64,000 nt of DNA, from the NCBI GenBank assembly GCA_008933735.1, contig WBUL01000010.1, forward strand, positions 1 to 64,000, read 5' to 3'. Shown here piece by piece: positions 18,687-27,588 of this stretch. Numbering within the stretch: the first letter of the stretch is position 1; each line of letters starts with the position of its first letter. Position numbers and translations under genes: made by a program. The notes below the pieces were generated by a model. It saw only the letters and a list, made by a program, of their open reading frames with translations, was not told where the DNA came from and searched no databases. The DNA comes from Anaerolineae bacterium (lineage in GTDB: Bacteria > Chloroflexota > Anaerolineae > Aggregatilineales > J027).

Positions 18687-19780
18687 GTCTTCCCCTTTGC
18701 AATCAACTGAGCAATATTTTCTGCACCCTGTGCGGTGCCCAGGCGGTGTACTGCTTCCCGCATCGCCTGCAATTTCACTGGGTTAGTGATCAGTCCACGA
18801 ACGACTGGCACCAACTCGTCGTTCAGCTTTTCATCATCCAGCCGCACCGCCGCACCACGTTCGACCAACCAATCCGCGTTTACCTTCTGGTAGCGCCACG
18901 CATGTGGATACGGCACTAGCACGGAAGGTAACCCAAAATAGGGAAACTCGCCCAGGGTAGACGCTCCCGCCCGGCTCACCACCAGATCCGCCGCCGCCAT
19001 CGCCAATCCCATCTCATGCAGATATTCAAAGAGCTGATAGTGTTGGCGAAGTTCTGGCGACAGCTTTTGATACAACCCCTGCATTTCAGGCCAGTCCAGA
19101 CTACCCGTCACGTGAATTACCTGTAAATCTTGCAGCAAATTTCCAATATTCGCCATTAAAGCGCGATTAATAGACCGCGCCCCGCGACTTCCCCCGAAAA
19201 CAAGCAGAGTCGGAATCGCGGTCTCCAGATGAAAATGCTGCTGGCCGGCTTCACGGGTTGCTTCCAGGACACTTTCTCGCAGCGGATAGCCCGTTGCTAT
19301 CACTTTTTTGCCAGGAAAAAACGCCTGAGTAGCTTCGGTGGTCGCGGTGATGACTCTGGCAAAACGCCCCAGCACCTTGAGTGTCAGTCCCGGTTCGATA
19401 TCCGGCACAAAAATCACAATAGGTACACGAAACACAGTCCCGGCCAACGCAACAGGTAAACCAACCCAGCCGCCCGTCAGAAAAACACCATTCGGGCGGA
19501 AACGCAAAAACAGGGCAACTGCTTGCAGCGTTCCAATAACCAGCAGCATCAGACTCAACAAAACACGTGGCAGGCTCACCCCATGCAAGGGTCCGGCCTG
19601 GACGGTATGATAGGTAGCAAACTGACAACCCTCGGCCTCGATCAAGTCATTTTCGAGGCCCGCAGCACTACCAACAAAATGCAGGACGAAGGTCGGATAC
19701 TGCTTACGAATCCTGGCGGCGACGGCTAACGCGGGATATATGCCCCCGCCGGTACCGCCCGCCGACACTATCAGTCTCAA
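18683..19780 (-). CDS. murG: Undecaprenyl-PP-MurNAc-pentapeptide GlcNAc transferase
   Basis: Converts lipid I to lipid II on the inner face of the membrane. 365 residues. The N-terminal SAGGTGGGIYPALAVA is the MurG G-loop; GGSRGARSIN and RAGASTLGEFPYFGLPSVLVPYP are the UDP-GlcNAc and acceptor regions. The start is TTG at 19780, supported by AGGAGG nine bases upstream and by the immediate conserved sequence. This places the first 77 bp inside the ftsW coding region in another frame. The alternative GTG at 19768 would truncate the first strand. Confidence 0.95.
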   Translation of the reverse strand: MRLIVSAGGTGGGIYPALAVAARIRKQYPTFVLHFVGSAAGLENDLIEAEGCQFATYHTVQAGPLHGVSLPRVLLSLMLLVIGTLQAVALFLRFRPNGVFLTGGWVGLPVALAGTVFRVPIVIFVPDIEPGLTLKVLGRFARVITATTEATQAFFPGKKVIATGYPLRESVLEATREAGQQHFHLETAIPTLLVFGGSRGARSINRALMANIGNLLQDLQVIHVTGSLDWPEMQGLYQKLSPELRQHYQLFEYLHEMGLAMAAADLVVSRAGASTLGEFPYFGLPSVLVPYPHAWRYQKVNADWLVERGAAVRLDDEKLNDELVPVVRGLITNPVKLQAMREAVHRLGTAQGAENIAQLIAKGKT

Positions 19781-21011
19781 CCGAGTCGTCCTCCTCGACT
19801 TCTACCATATCCTCTGGCACATCAAGATTGAGGATCATGCCTGCTTTGTCACGGTTCGGCGGCGTAATTCGGGATGCCTGCCTGGATACCGACAAAACCA
19901 ACCCAACACCCGCCATTGCTGTCACCAAACTCGACCCGCCAAAGCTGATAAACGGCAGCGGCACACCCGTTGGCGGTACGAGGGCCGTCATAACAGCGAT
20001 ATTCAGCATAGCATCGTAAGCTATCCATAGGCAAACCCCTGCCGCCAGCAGGGATCCAAAGGTATCCGGCGCGCTCCGTGCAATAATAAATCCGCGATAA
20101 ACCAGAATAACAAAAAGCGCCAGCACCCCCAACGATCCGACCAGCCCCAGTTCCTCACCGATCACCGCGAAAATACTGTCTGTATGGGGGAATGGCAGTC
20201 TGCCAAATTTCTGCGTGCCTTCGCCCAAACCCACACCAAACAGATTACCGTTCAAAAACGCCTCAACAGACGCCTGCACATGGTCATTGGCCTTAGTCAG
20301 GTCACGAATCGCGTCTAGGTGCTGGTCAATACGGGTGCGTGCATAAGTAATCTGGGTAGCAAGAACATAGCCAAAGCCCATGGCCCCGGCACCAATTGCC
20401 CCAAGCTGCAACCAGTCCGCCCCGGCAAGGAAGAACATGGTCAGGGTCGTGGCACCGATGCTGGCAGCCGTGCTCAGGTCAGGCTGAGAAATGATTAAAA
20501 CACAGGTTGCACCTACCAGAAAGCTGAACGGCAGCAGACCATAAGTGATTTGCTTGAGGCGCTTTTGACGACTGGCGAGCCATGCCGCCATATATAACAC
20601 CACCGCCAGTTTTGCAAATTCACCCGGCTGGATTGACCCCCGAAACAATGAGCGCTGTGCTGCCAGCCTCTCCTGCCCAAACCCCAACACAATCAGCAGC
20701 GAGGTAATGGTCAGTAACATGATCAGAAGGCTGTAGCGTCGCCAGATGCGATAATCTATCGCCATCAACCCGCCCATGAAAATCAGGCCAATCACGAGAT
20801 TACGGAGATGACGGTTAAAAAAGTAAGTTGTGCTGCTGTCATCCGTCGCAAGATACGATGCGCTGATGCTGGCGGAATACACCATCAACAGGCCAACGGC
20901 ACACAGGACAACGGCTGCCAGAAGAAAATACACATCAAAATCCAGTGTTAGAAGCCGCCGTCTGACCGATGCAACACGGGTTTCATCCAGTTGTAGGTAA
21001 TGTTCGCGCAT
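19704..21011 (-). CDS. ftsW: Peptidoglycan polymerase FtsW (SEDS family)
   Basis: 435-residue polytopic membrane protein with about ten helices. MVYSASISASY near the N-terminus, ERLAAQRSLFRGSIQPGEFAK, FPHTDSIFAVIGEELGLVG and PFISFGGSSL are SEDS landmarks. It polymerises lipid II glycan at the septum together with FtsI. The hydrophilic C-terminal tail (after about 385) is rich in Arg and acidic residues, and its last 25 codons overlap murG. The gene is 9 bp from the murD stop. Confidence 0.95.
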   Translation of the reverse strand: MREHYLQLDETRVASVRRRLLTLDFDVYFLLAAVVLCAVGLLMVYSASISASYLATDDSSTTYFFNRHLRNLVIGLIFMGGLMAIDYRIWRRYSLLIMLLTITSLLIVLGFGQERLAAQRSLFRGSIQPGEFAKLAVVLYMAAWLASRQKRLKQITYGLLPFSFLVGATCVLIISQPDLSTAASIGATTLTMFFLAGADWLQLGAIGAGAMGFGYVLATQITYARTRIDQHLDAIRDLTKANDHVQASVEAFLNGNLFGVGLGEGTQKFGRLPFPHTDSIFAVIGEELGLVGSLGVLALFVILVYRGFIIARSAPDTFGSLLAAGVCLWIAYDAMLNIAVMTALVPPTGVPLPFISFGGSSLVTAMAGVGLVLSVSRQASRITPPNRDKAGMILNLDVPEDMVEVEEDDSVETDSVGGRYRRGHISRVSRRRQDS

Positions 21012-21020
21012 AGCTGACCT

Positions 21021-22424
21021 CTAAAACTCACGCTTCTGACGTTTTAATTCAGCCACTAACTGGCGGAAGTGCTCTCCGCGTTCAGCAAAATCCTTGTAAG
21101 CATCATAGGATGTACAACCAGGACTCAGCAGCACCACGTTTCCGCGTTTGGCCGTTGCAGCCGCCATTTTAACAGCTTCGGGCAAAGTCTTGACAATTTC
21201 AATTCGCTGCAACTTCCCGCCGAGATTACCCCGCCGCGCATAATTCACGTTTTCAGCAATTGCGGGGCCATGTTCCCCAAAGCACACCACTGCCTTGCAG
21301 CGTTCTACTGCCAGTCCGGCTAATTCCTGCCAGGGCAGGTTTTTATCACGCCCGCCGAGGAGCAGCACAACAGGCTCCTCAAAACTACGCAGTGCCGCCA
21401 CCACACGTTCGGGCGCGGTGGCAATGCTGTCATTAATCCACTGCACACCTCCAATGGTATCAACCAGCTCAAGGCGATGTTCTACCCCCCGAAATTCGAG
21501 GATCGCCTTCCGCATGGCTTCCACGCTGATGCCTGCCGCGCCGGCTGTTGCACAGGCCGCCAGCACATTGGCGACATTATGATCGCCGCGCAGAGAGATT
21601 TCCTGCCGTTCGCAAACCACCCGCGCCGATCCACTGGGACTGCTTTCACCCACAACAGCCAGCCGCCGCCCCAGCAAAAACGCTCCATTGGAAACCATCC
21701 GTGCAGCAGAAAAATATCCCACATTGGCGGGCGCGATGTCAGCAAATGAATTTGAAATAGGATCATCTGCGTTCAGGATCACGATATCATCGCCCGCCTG
21801 ATGGGTCAAAATATTGGCTTTAGCAGCGGCATAGTTTTGCATCGTTTTGTGACGGTCAAGATGGTTAGGCGTCACATTCAACACAACAGACACATCTGGA
21901 CTGACATCAGCAATCTCCAACTGAAAGCTGCTCAGTTCCATAACGACAACAGCATCTTCACTGATTTCGTCCAGGTCTTCAATCAGGACATTACCAATAT
22001 TGCCACCGAGCCAGGTTTTACGCCCATCGGCCTCGCACATTCTGGCAATCAGGGTGGTGGTCGTCGTTTTGCCCGCGCTACCTGTAACGCCAATCACCAT
22101 TGCTGGGCAGCGTTCCAGGAACAGCACAGCATCATTGGTGATCGGAATGCTGCGCTGCATCGCGGCCTGCACGATAGGAAGCTCAAGGGGAACGCCTCCA
22201 GACACACACACCATATCGGTTTCGTTGAGCAGTTCAATCGGGTGCCCTCCCAGGGCATAACTCACATCAAAACCCAGCAAATCCAGTAAATCGTCTGCCA
22301 GGGCGCCCGCGTCCCGGTTGTCCGAAAGCGTCACCTGTGCTCCCTGAGTTGGCAGCCAGCGTGCCAGCGCTTTCCCCTGACGGGCAATACCTAACACCAG
22401 AACACGTTTTCCCTTTAAATCCAT
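21021..22424 (-). CDS. murD: UDP-N-acetylmuramoyl-L-alanine--D-glutamate ligase
   Basis: Adds D-Glu to the UDP-MurNAc-L-Ala precursor. 467 residues; N-terminal Rossmann VLVLGIARQGKALARW, P-loop GVTGSAGKTTTTTLIA, LSSFQLE and NVTPNHLDRHKTM in the central domain, and FRGVEHRLELV followed by NDSIATAPE in the C-terminal domain, all MurD-type. It lies 8 bp after an unknown membrane gene, between mraY and ftsW. Confidence 0.96.
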   Translation of the reverse strand: MDLKGKRVLVLGIARQGKALARWLPTQGAQVTLSDNRDAGALADDLLDLLGFDVSYALGGHPIELLNETDMVCVSGGVPLELPIVQAAMQRSIPITNDAVLFLERCPAMVIGVTGSAGKTTTTTLIARMCEADGRKTWLGGNIGNVLIEDLDEISEDAVVVMELSSFQLEIADVSPDVSVVLNVTPNHLDRHKTMQNYAAAKANILTHQAGDDIVILNADDPISNSFADIAPANVGYFSAARMVSNGAFLLGRRLAVVGESSPSGSARVVCERQEISLRGDHNVANVLAACATAGAAGISVEAMRKAILEFRGVEHRLELVDTIGGVQWINDSIATAPERVVAALRSFEEPVVLLLGGRDKNLPWQELAGLAVERCKAVVCFGEHGPAIAENVNYARRGNLGGKLQRIEIVKTLPEAVKMAAATAKRGNVVLLSPGCTSYDAYKDFAERGEHFRQLVAELKRQKREF

Positions 22425-22432
22425 ACCAGCCC

Positions 22433-22933
22433 TTATTCAGAAAATTCTATACTCAATAACGTACAGGATGAGGGCAGTGTAAATACCCGATAGCGCAGCC
22501 CTGTTTTGACCAGACTCAGCGCGGTTTCATCAATGACAAACTGATAATCTTCAAGGATGAGATAACGCCCCCAGACTCGTACAGGCCCAGCCACAGAAAT
22601 CACCTTACCCCGCAGCAAGTCCAGCCCCAAAAGCCAGGTGCGGTAATTGGCCCCCAGGTAAATCGACCACAGCAGCAGCCCCACCAGATAACCACTAAAC
22701 ATACGTCCATCCCAGAACGCCTCAGAAAAAGATTGGCTGGTGGCAAAGGTAATCAGGCTCCATGCCAGCAAAATCGGAACCAGCAGCAGCAGGAGACCGC
22801 CGAAAAACACCACAAACAAACGACGCCACAACCGGCGCCGTTGAGCAGCAGTGACTTTGCCCTGCCGATTGGCCTGTAAATCTTCACCTGTGAACCTAAA
22901 TGCCGAAGCAAGCGGCAGTGCTTCCATCATCAT
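22433..22933 (-). CDS. Unknown two-helix membrane protein in the dcw cluster
   Basis: 166 residues that I do not recognise. A basic N-terminal part (AAQRRRLWRRL) leads into two hydrophobic helices (about 38-63 and 82-102), then a beta-rich C-terminal half with GPVRVWGRYLILEDYQFVID. The ATG overlaps the mraY stop (ATGA), and murD follows after 8 bp, so it is part of the operon. The C-terminal half could be a small soluble domain facing the cytoplasm. Its position suggests lipid-linked precursor metabolism, but this is only context. Confidence 0.7.
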   Translation of the reverse strand: MMMEALPLASAFRFTGEDLQANRQGKVTAAQRRRLWRRLFVVFFGGLLLLLVPILLAWSLITFATSQSFSEAFWDGRMFSGYLVGLLLWSIYLGANYRTWLLGLDLLRGKVISVAGPVRVWGRYLILEDYQFVIDETALSLVKTGLRYRVFTLPSSCTLLSIEFSE

Positions 22934-23946
22934 AACAATACCAGCGCAATACCCACCATCGCGGACAAAATTGCCATCAGCCAGAAGCGCTGTACCACCT
23001 GGGTTTCGCTCCAGGAGCCTTCCTCAAAATGATGATGCAGCGGGGCTTTTCGGAAAATTCGCTGCCCGTCCGTCAATCGGAAATAAGCAATCTGCAAGAT
23101 GACACTCAAAATCTCTGCAACGGGAATGACCGCTATCAGGGGGAGCAAAATCCATTGTCCGGTCATCAACGAAACTGTTCCCAGTGCGGCGCCCAGCGAC
23201 AGCGACCCTACATCGCCCATAAACATCTGGGCGGGTTTGGCGTTGTACCACAAAAACCCAAAACACGCCCCAACCATGATAAAACAAAACTGCACCAGAA
23301 AGGACTGCCCTTGCAGCGCGGCGATGATCCCATATGAAGCGAAAGCGGTGGCTGTAATGATCCCTGCCAAACCATCCAACCCGTCAGTGATATTGACGGC
23401 ATTGGAGGTAGCGACAATGATAAAAATCGCAATGGGCACCCATAACCAGGATGGCATTTCTACCGTTGTCGGTATCAAGGGCAGCACGACCGCATCAGAA
23501 AACTGAATTTCTCCGGCGCTCATGACCCCAACAACAAATGCCGCCAGAATAACCTGTGCAGTGAACTTAGCACGCGCAGAGATGCCCTCGCCAATCGGGG
23601 CTTTCCCATGAATACCTTCGTAATCATCGTAAAAACCCAGGATCCCGAACCCAACCATCACAAACAGGGGGATGAGAATACTTTGCCCGGTCAGCCCTTC
23701 TCGGATTAACCCCGCGACATTCAAGCCCAGTGTCAGAAGCACCGCCGGAATGACGATGATTAACCCCCCGCTGGTGGGAGTCCCGGCTTTCTTTTGGTGT
23801 AAATCGCTGAGCTCATGGCGAATTTTTTTGCCCCATTTTTTCAGGTGTAAAATCTCGATAAACGGGCCGCCCCACATCACCACCAGGATAAAGGTGAAGC
23901 CTCCCAGTGACAGGGCAAAAGGTAAATCACGCAGTTCTCCGGGCAT
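22930..23946 (-). CDS. mraY: Phospho-N-acetylmuramoyl-pentapeptide transferase
   Basis: Transfers phospho-MurNAc-pentapeptide to undecaprenyl phosphate to make lipid I. 338-residue polytopic protein. Family motifs: HQKKAGTPTSGG, GFYDDYEG with the metal-binding Asp pair, NAVNITDGLDGLA, MFMGDVGSLSLG and PLHHHFEEGSWSETQVV. The loop after DDYEG differs from the common DDYLK form. It lies 3 bp after ftsI, where other bacteria usually have murE and murF. Confidence 0.96.
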   Translation of the reverse strand: MPGELRDLPFALSLGGFTFILVVMWGGPFIEILHLKKWGKKIRHELSDLHQKKAGTPTSGGLIIVIPAVLLTLGLNVAGLIREGLTGQSILIPLFVMVGFGILGFYDDYEGIHGKAPIGEGISARAKFTAQVILAAFVVGVMSAGEIQFSDAVVLPLIPTTVEMPSWLWVPIAIFIIVATSNAVNITDGLDGLAGIITATAFASYGIIAALQGQSFLVQFCFIMVGACFGFLWYNAKPAQMFMGDVGSLSLGAALGTVSLMTGQWILLPLIAVIPVAEILSVILQIAYFRLTDGQRIFRKAPLHHHFEEGSWSETQVVQRFWLMAILSAMVGIALVLL

Positions 23947-23949
23947 GGG

Positions 23950-25701
23950 CTATCTCACGTAATCACGGGAAAAAGGATCACCGCCCGTTTGATTCAACTG
24001 CAAACGAATATTGTCCGGTGGAATCTCCATTAACACCACCAGACGGCGCATCAGAAGATTAAAGGTTGGCGCAGCAGTCAGGCTTCCCCAGTACTGGTCA
24101 GGACGGTCAAGCACGACAATCGCGGAAATAATCGGGTCATCGGCAGGCAAAAATCCTACAAATGAAGCCCACGAATCTGTTACAGAGTATCCCCCTGGGG
24201 TTGGCTGCTGAGCGGTTCCAGTTTTACCCGCCACCGTATAGCCTTCAATTGCCCCCCGCTCATCATATTCGCCCGCCTGGACTGTATCAACCATGATATC
24301 GGTTATCGCATTGGCAACTTCTTCAGAAATTGGCCGCCCCACCGGATTTGGCTGCGTTTCAAAACGGTAGGGGCCATCGTATCGCACCTTCACAATATGT
24401 GGCTGCATCATCAGGCCATCGTTGGCAATCGTGTTCACCGCATTCAGCATTTGCAGCGGTGTGGCGGAAATCCCCTGGCCGTAACTGACATTCAAAAAAT
24501 CGGCTTCGCTCCAACGTGGGCTGCTCGGCAGGTTGACAATACCGCCTTCTTCGCCTTCCATATCAACCCCTGTAGGCTTGCCAAAACCGAAACTTTGCAG
24601 CAGAGGATACACCTTAGCAGGCCCGATAATCGAATACCAGGTGGCGGTACATGTATTCAACGACTTGATAATACAATTTCTAAAGTCCACGTTCCCTTTG
24701 GCAACCCGATCCGAGTCGCAAATGGTGACGCCAGCCATTTCCATGCAGCCCGTGTTGTTATATGTCCAGTTCAAATCCAACCCAGCCTCATTGACCTGAA
24801 GCGCAATGGAGGCGGTCACAACTTTCATCACGCTACCGGGTTCAAAGGTAAACCCAATCGCTGGGTTATAGACAAAACCGGCCTTCCCTGAAAGCTCCGG
24901 CACATCCTCAACTTCAAACGGCGGCCAGGACTGCATTCCCAGGATTTCTCCGGTGCGTGGATTCATCACGATAATGGTGCCGCCTTCAGCATGGTAGGTC
25001 TGGATAGCTTCTTGCAGCACTTCCGTCACCACAAACTGAATATCACGGTCAATCGTCAGCACCAGACTTTGTCCGTCACTGGCTTCAGGTCGTTCGGAAA
25101 GTTCGTAAATCGTGCCGGAGGTTTCGATTTCACGAGCGGTTCCTGCTAACACACGGTCATACTGACCTTCGACCCCAAAGAAGCCTTCCTCGCTGTAATT
25201 GACGAAGCCCACCACCTGCGCGGTGAGATAATCCTGCGGATAAGAACGCAGAGGAATCGGCTCAATCGTTACCCCGTTAATGTCCAAATCTTCGATCACT
25301 CGCGCCGTTGCGTCACTGATTGGGCCAGCCAGAAATACAAATTGGGGAAAAACCCCATTCAAATCAGGCTGAAGCCTACGATAAATATCAGCCTCATTCA
25401 GGTTTAACACAGCGGCAAGCTGGGTGGCGGCTTCCCGGCGGTCCACCACCAGAGAAGGGCTGACCCCCACGCGATATTCAAACGAATTAACCGCCAACAC
25501 CACCATATCCCGGTCGTAAATTTGCCCACGATTAGGATTAATTCGTTCGGTGTAAATGCCACGTGTGCTGGCGCTTTCTTCAAACTGCGTGATGGAAGGA
25601 TTCAGCCGGAACTGGAACGAAAGCAACTGCCCCAGCAACAGCGCGGATAGGACAGCCAGCCAGATGAGGACAATTGGCGAGCGTCTATTAATAATCTCCA
25701 T
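23950..25701 (-). CDS. ftsI: Septal penicillin-binding protein FtsI (class B transpeptidase)
   Basis: D,D-transpeptidase that cross-links septal peptidoglycan. 583 residues: a short cytoplasmic tail, one transmembrane anchor (about 10-30), a PBP dimerisation domain starting near NRGQIYDRD, and the transpeptidase with S290-VMK, S347-LN and K493-TG. There are no PASTA repeats after the transpeptidase. ftsL precedes it by 6 bp. Together with FtsW it should be the septal synthase. Confidence 0.95.
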   Translation of the reverse strand: MEIINRRSPIVLIWLAVLSALLLGQLLSFQFRLNPSITQFEESASTRGIYTERINPNRGQIYDRDMVVLAVNSFEYRVGVSPSLVVDRREAATQLAAVLNLNEADIYRRLQPDLNGVFPQFVFLAGPISDATARVIEDLDINGVTIEPIPLRSYPQDYLTAQVVGFVNYSEEGFFGVEGQYDRVLAGTAREIETSGTIYELSERPEASDGQSLVLTIDRDIQFVVTEVLQEAIQTYHAEGGTIIVMNPRTGEILGMQSWPPFEVEDVPELSGKAGFVYNPAIGFTFEPGSVMKVVTASIALQVNEAGLDLNWTYNNTGCMEMAGVTICDSDRVAKGNVDFRNCIIKSLNTCTATWYSIIGPAKVYPLLQSFGFGKPTGVDMEGEEGGIVNLPSSPRWSEADFLNVSYGQGISATPLQMLNAVNTIANDGLMMQPHIVKVRYDGPYRFETQPNPVGRPISEEVANAITDIMVDTVQAGEYDERGAIEGYTVAGKTGTAQQPTPGGYSVTDSWASFVGFLPADDPIISAIVVLDRPDQYWGSLTAAPTFNLLMRRLVVLMEIPPDNIRLQLNQTGGDPFSRDYVR

Positions 25702-25707
25702 AACTCT

Positions 25708-26187
25708 CTACTCCTGCCCCCATTTTTCAAATAAATCCTGTAAGGCATCTATTTGCCGTTGCAGCCAGCCCGCGAAGTTGTCCTCGTAGACCAACGGCGT
25801 CGGTGAAATTTGAATCGGCGTAATGGTCGGGCCAACCAGATCAAACACATACCCCTCGACAACCAGATATTGAATATCCTCTGGCGCTGCGGTGACAAAC
25901 CCCAGCGTTTCTGCCCGTTGAATCAGATTCGGGATGCTGTACAGTTCCGCATTTTCGGCCTTAATCGCCTCGTTTTCACGTTGAATGCGGTCACGTCGTT
26001 CCCGTAGTTGCTGAATTTCGCGCACCGTGCTCACGTTAGTGGTCGCCTGCACCAGGTACAGTGCCCCAATAATCATCGCCACGACCACAAACAACGCCAT
26101 TACAGCGATAAACTGCTGGCGTTCACGCTGGCCGCCCTTATACAGGGGTTGGCGTAGTTGGCGTCGGCGATTCGGGTCGTCTAACAT
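25708..26187 (-). CDS. ftsL: FtsL/DivIC-like septum formation initiator
   Basis: Small bitopic division protein, 159 residues from the ATG at 26187, which has AGGG upstream and starts MLDDPNRRRQLRQ. A basic tail is followed by one transmembrane helix (about 28-50), then a coiled coil (about 55-85, REIQQLRERRDRIQRENEAI) and the NLIQRAETLGFV motif of the FtsL/DivIC family. The C-terminal 60 residues are an added Pro/Thr and acidic tail. It is the first gene of the cluster. An upstream in-frame ATG at 26226 would add 13 residues without a ribosome-binding site. Confidence 0.85.
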   Translation of the reverse strand: MLDDPNRRRQLRQPLYKGGQRERQQFIAVMALFVVVAMIIGALYLVQATTNVSTVREIQQLRERRDRIQRENEAIKAENAELYSIPNLIQRAETLGFVTAAPEDIQYLVVEGYVFDLVGPTITPIQISPTPLVYEDNFAGWLQRQIDALQDLFEKWGQE

Positions 26188-26271
26188 ATTATATCCCTGA
26201 GAACTAAGCTGTGCATTCCAGTGCAAGCATGTGAAGATTATATTATCGGTTCACGGGCAAAGGAAAAGGGC

Positions 26272-27291
26272 GTGTTTTATCTACGCACGTTGAAAAATCC
26301 GGCAATGTATCATGGACATCAGCGCCAACCGGATTTTTTTGAGGGCTGGTACTTCAAAATTATAGATGCAACAGGAGACCAACGCTATGCAGTCATTCCC
26401 GGAATCTTTAAGCACAAGAATCCTGCTGAATCTCACGCCTTTGTACAGATTTTAGATGGCATCACCGGGAAATCCACCTACCATCGCTATGATGTCAGTG
26501 AATTCTGGGCATCGAAAACTGATTTTGAGGTGAGAGTCGGCAGAAATCGATTCAAGAGGGATGCAATTTCACTGGACATCACCAGCTCCGACCGCCAGAT
26601 CATGGGAACGCTGCGGTTTGAAAATTTAACCCCCTGGCCGCATTCACTGTTCGCGCCCGGCGTGATGGGACCATTCGCTTATCTCCCCTTCATGGAGTGC
26701 AATCATGGTGTCGTTAGCATTGACCACGCCATCCGGGGGGAATTAACGGTGAATGACACCACAATCGACTTTAGCGGGGGACGCGGCTATATTGAAAAAG
26801 ACTGGGGGGCATCATTCCCCAGCGGATATATCTGGGTCCAAACCAATCATTTTGAGCAGCCCGGCACCTGTCTGATGGTATCGATTGCCATGATCCCCAA
26901 TTTTGGTTTTACATTTCGCGGATTTCTTTCTGGTTTCTGGCACAGCGGCACCCTCTATCGCTTTGCGACCTACACTGGTGCACGGATCGATCATCTACAT
27001 CTGACGGATACCAACGTCCAATGGCAGTTGATAGGCCGGACAAACGGCGTAAAATACCGTCTGGAGGTGAACGCTGAACGTGCAAGCGGTGGTCTGCTTA
27101 AAGCACCATATCGCGTAGGGATGCTGGAGCGTGTGGTAGAGAGTTTAACTGCCACTGCCAAGGTGCGCCTCCTCAAACTCAACGGGCAACACGAAACACT
27201 GATTTTCCAGGGCACAGGCCGCTATGCAGGGCTCGAAGTAGCCGGAAATTTAGACCCTCTGCTGGATGAAGACTTACGGAAGGAAAGGTAA
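26272..27291 (+). CDS. Tocopherol-cyclase-like protein
   Basis: 339 residues. The N-terminus has LKNPAMYHGHQRQPDFFEGWYFK, matching the PxxYHGxxxxxxFFEGWYxK start of tocopherol cyclase (VTE1) family proteins, and the centre has GGRGYIEKDWGxxFPxGYIW, another family signature. The plant enzymes close the chromanol ring of vitamin E; bacterial members are mostly uncharacterised, and no prenylquinone genes are visible here. I chose GTG at 26272 (AGGAAAAGGG upstream) over a GTG at 26221. It diverges from ftsL and is directly followed by a 98-residue gene with no gap. Lipocalin-like binding of a hydrophobic ligand is a plausible alternative. Confidence 0.8.
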   Translation: MFYLRTLKNPAMYHGHQRQPDFFEGWYFKIIDATGDQRYAVIPGIFKHKNPAESHAFVQILDGITGKSTYHRYDVSEFWASKTDFEVRVGRNRFKRDAISLDITSSDRQIMGTLRFENLTPWPHSLFAPGVMGPFAYLPFMECNHGVVSIDHAIRGELTVNDTTIDFSGGRGYIEKDWGASFPSGYIWVQTNHFEQPGTCLMVSIAMIPNFGFTFRGFLSGFWHSGTLYRFATYTGARIDHLHLTDTNVQWQLIGRTNGVKYRLEVNAERASGGLLKAPYRVGMLERVVESLTATAKVRLLKLNGQHETLIFQGTGRYAGLEVAGNLDPLLDEDLRKER

Positions 27292-27588
27292 ATGCCGCCA
27301 GAAATCAAAGATCTTGCGACACTGTTTCTCGAAGTCGGGCGGCTAGACCCGCAGCACAGCCTATACCTAAACGAAGAAGCCCCTTATGGCAAAAACAGCC
27401 TGTGTATGGTGGTTAATAATAACTCAGAAGAAAAGGGCTTCGCCGCAGAAAACGGCTTTTACCCGATCTTTGAGATCGCAACCGTACAAAAAATCGTCAT
27501 TGAAGCCAGCAATCGCCTTCCTGATATTACGCTGGATGAACTGATTGAAGCATTCAATTTTTATTACGAAGAACACGATTTCATTTAG
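27292..27588 (+). CDS. Small acidic hypothetical protein
   Basis: 98 residues, acidic, no signal peptide or membrane helix. The order is helix, a short strand region with LYLNEEAPYGKNSLCMVV, then acidic helices ending EAFNFYYEEHDFI. This resembles small DUF proteins that often sit beside toxin or immunity genes, but I cannot assign one. Its ATG directly follows the stop of the tocopherol-cyclase-like gene, so the two form an operon. Its TAG shares bases with the TAA of the convergent histidine kinase. Confidence 0.7.
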   Translation: MPPEIKDLATLFLEVGRLDPQHSLYLNEEAPYGKNSLCMVVNNNSEEKGFAAENGFYPIFEIATVQKIVIEASNRLPDITLDELIEAFNFYYEEHDFI

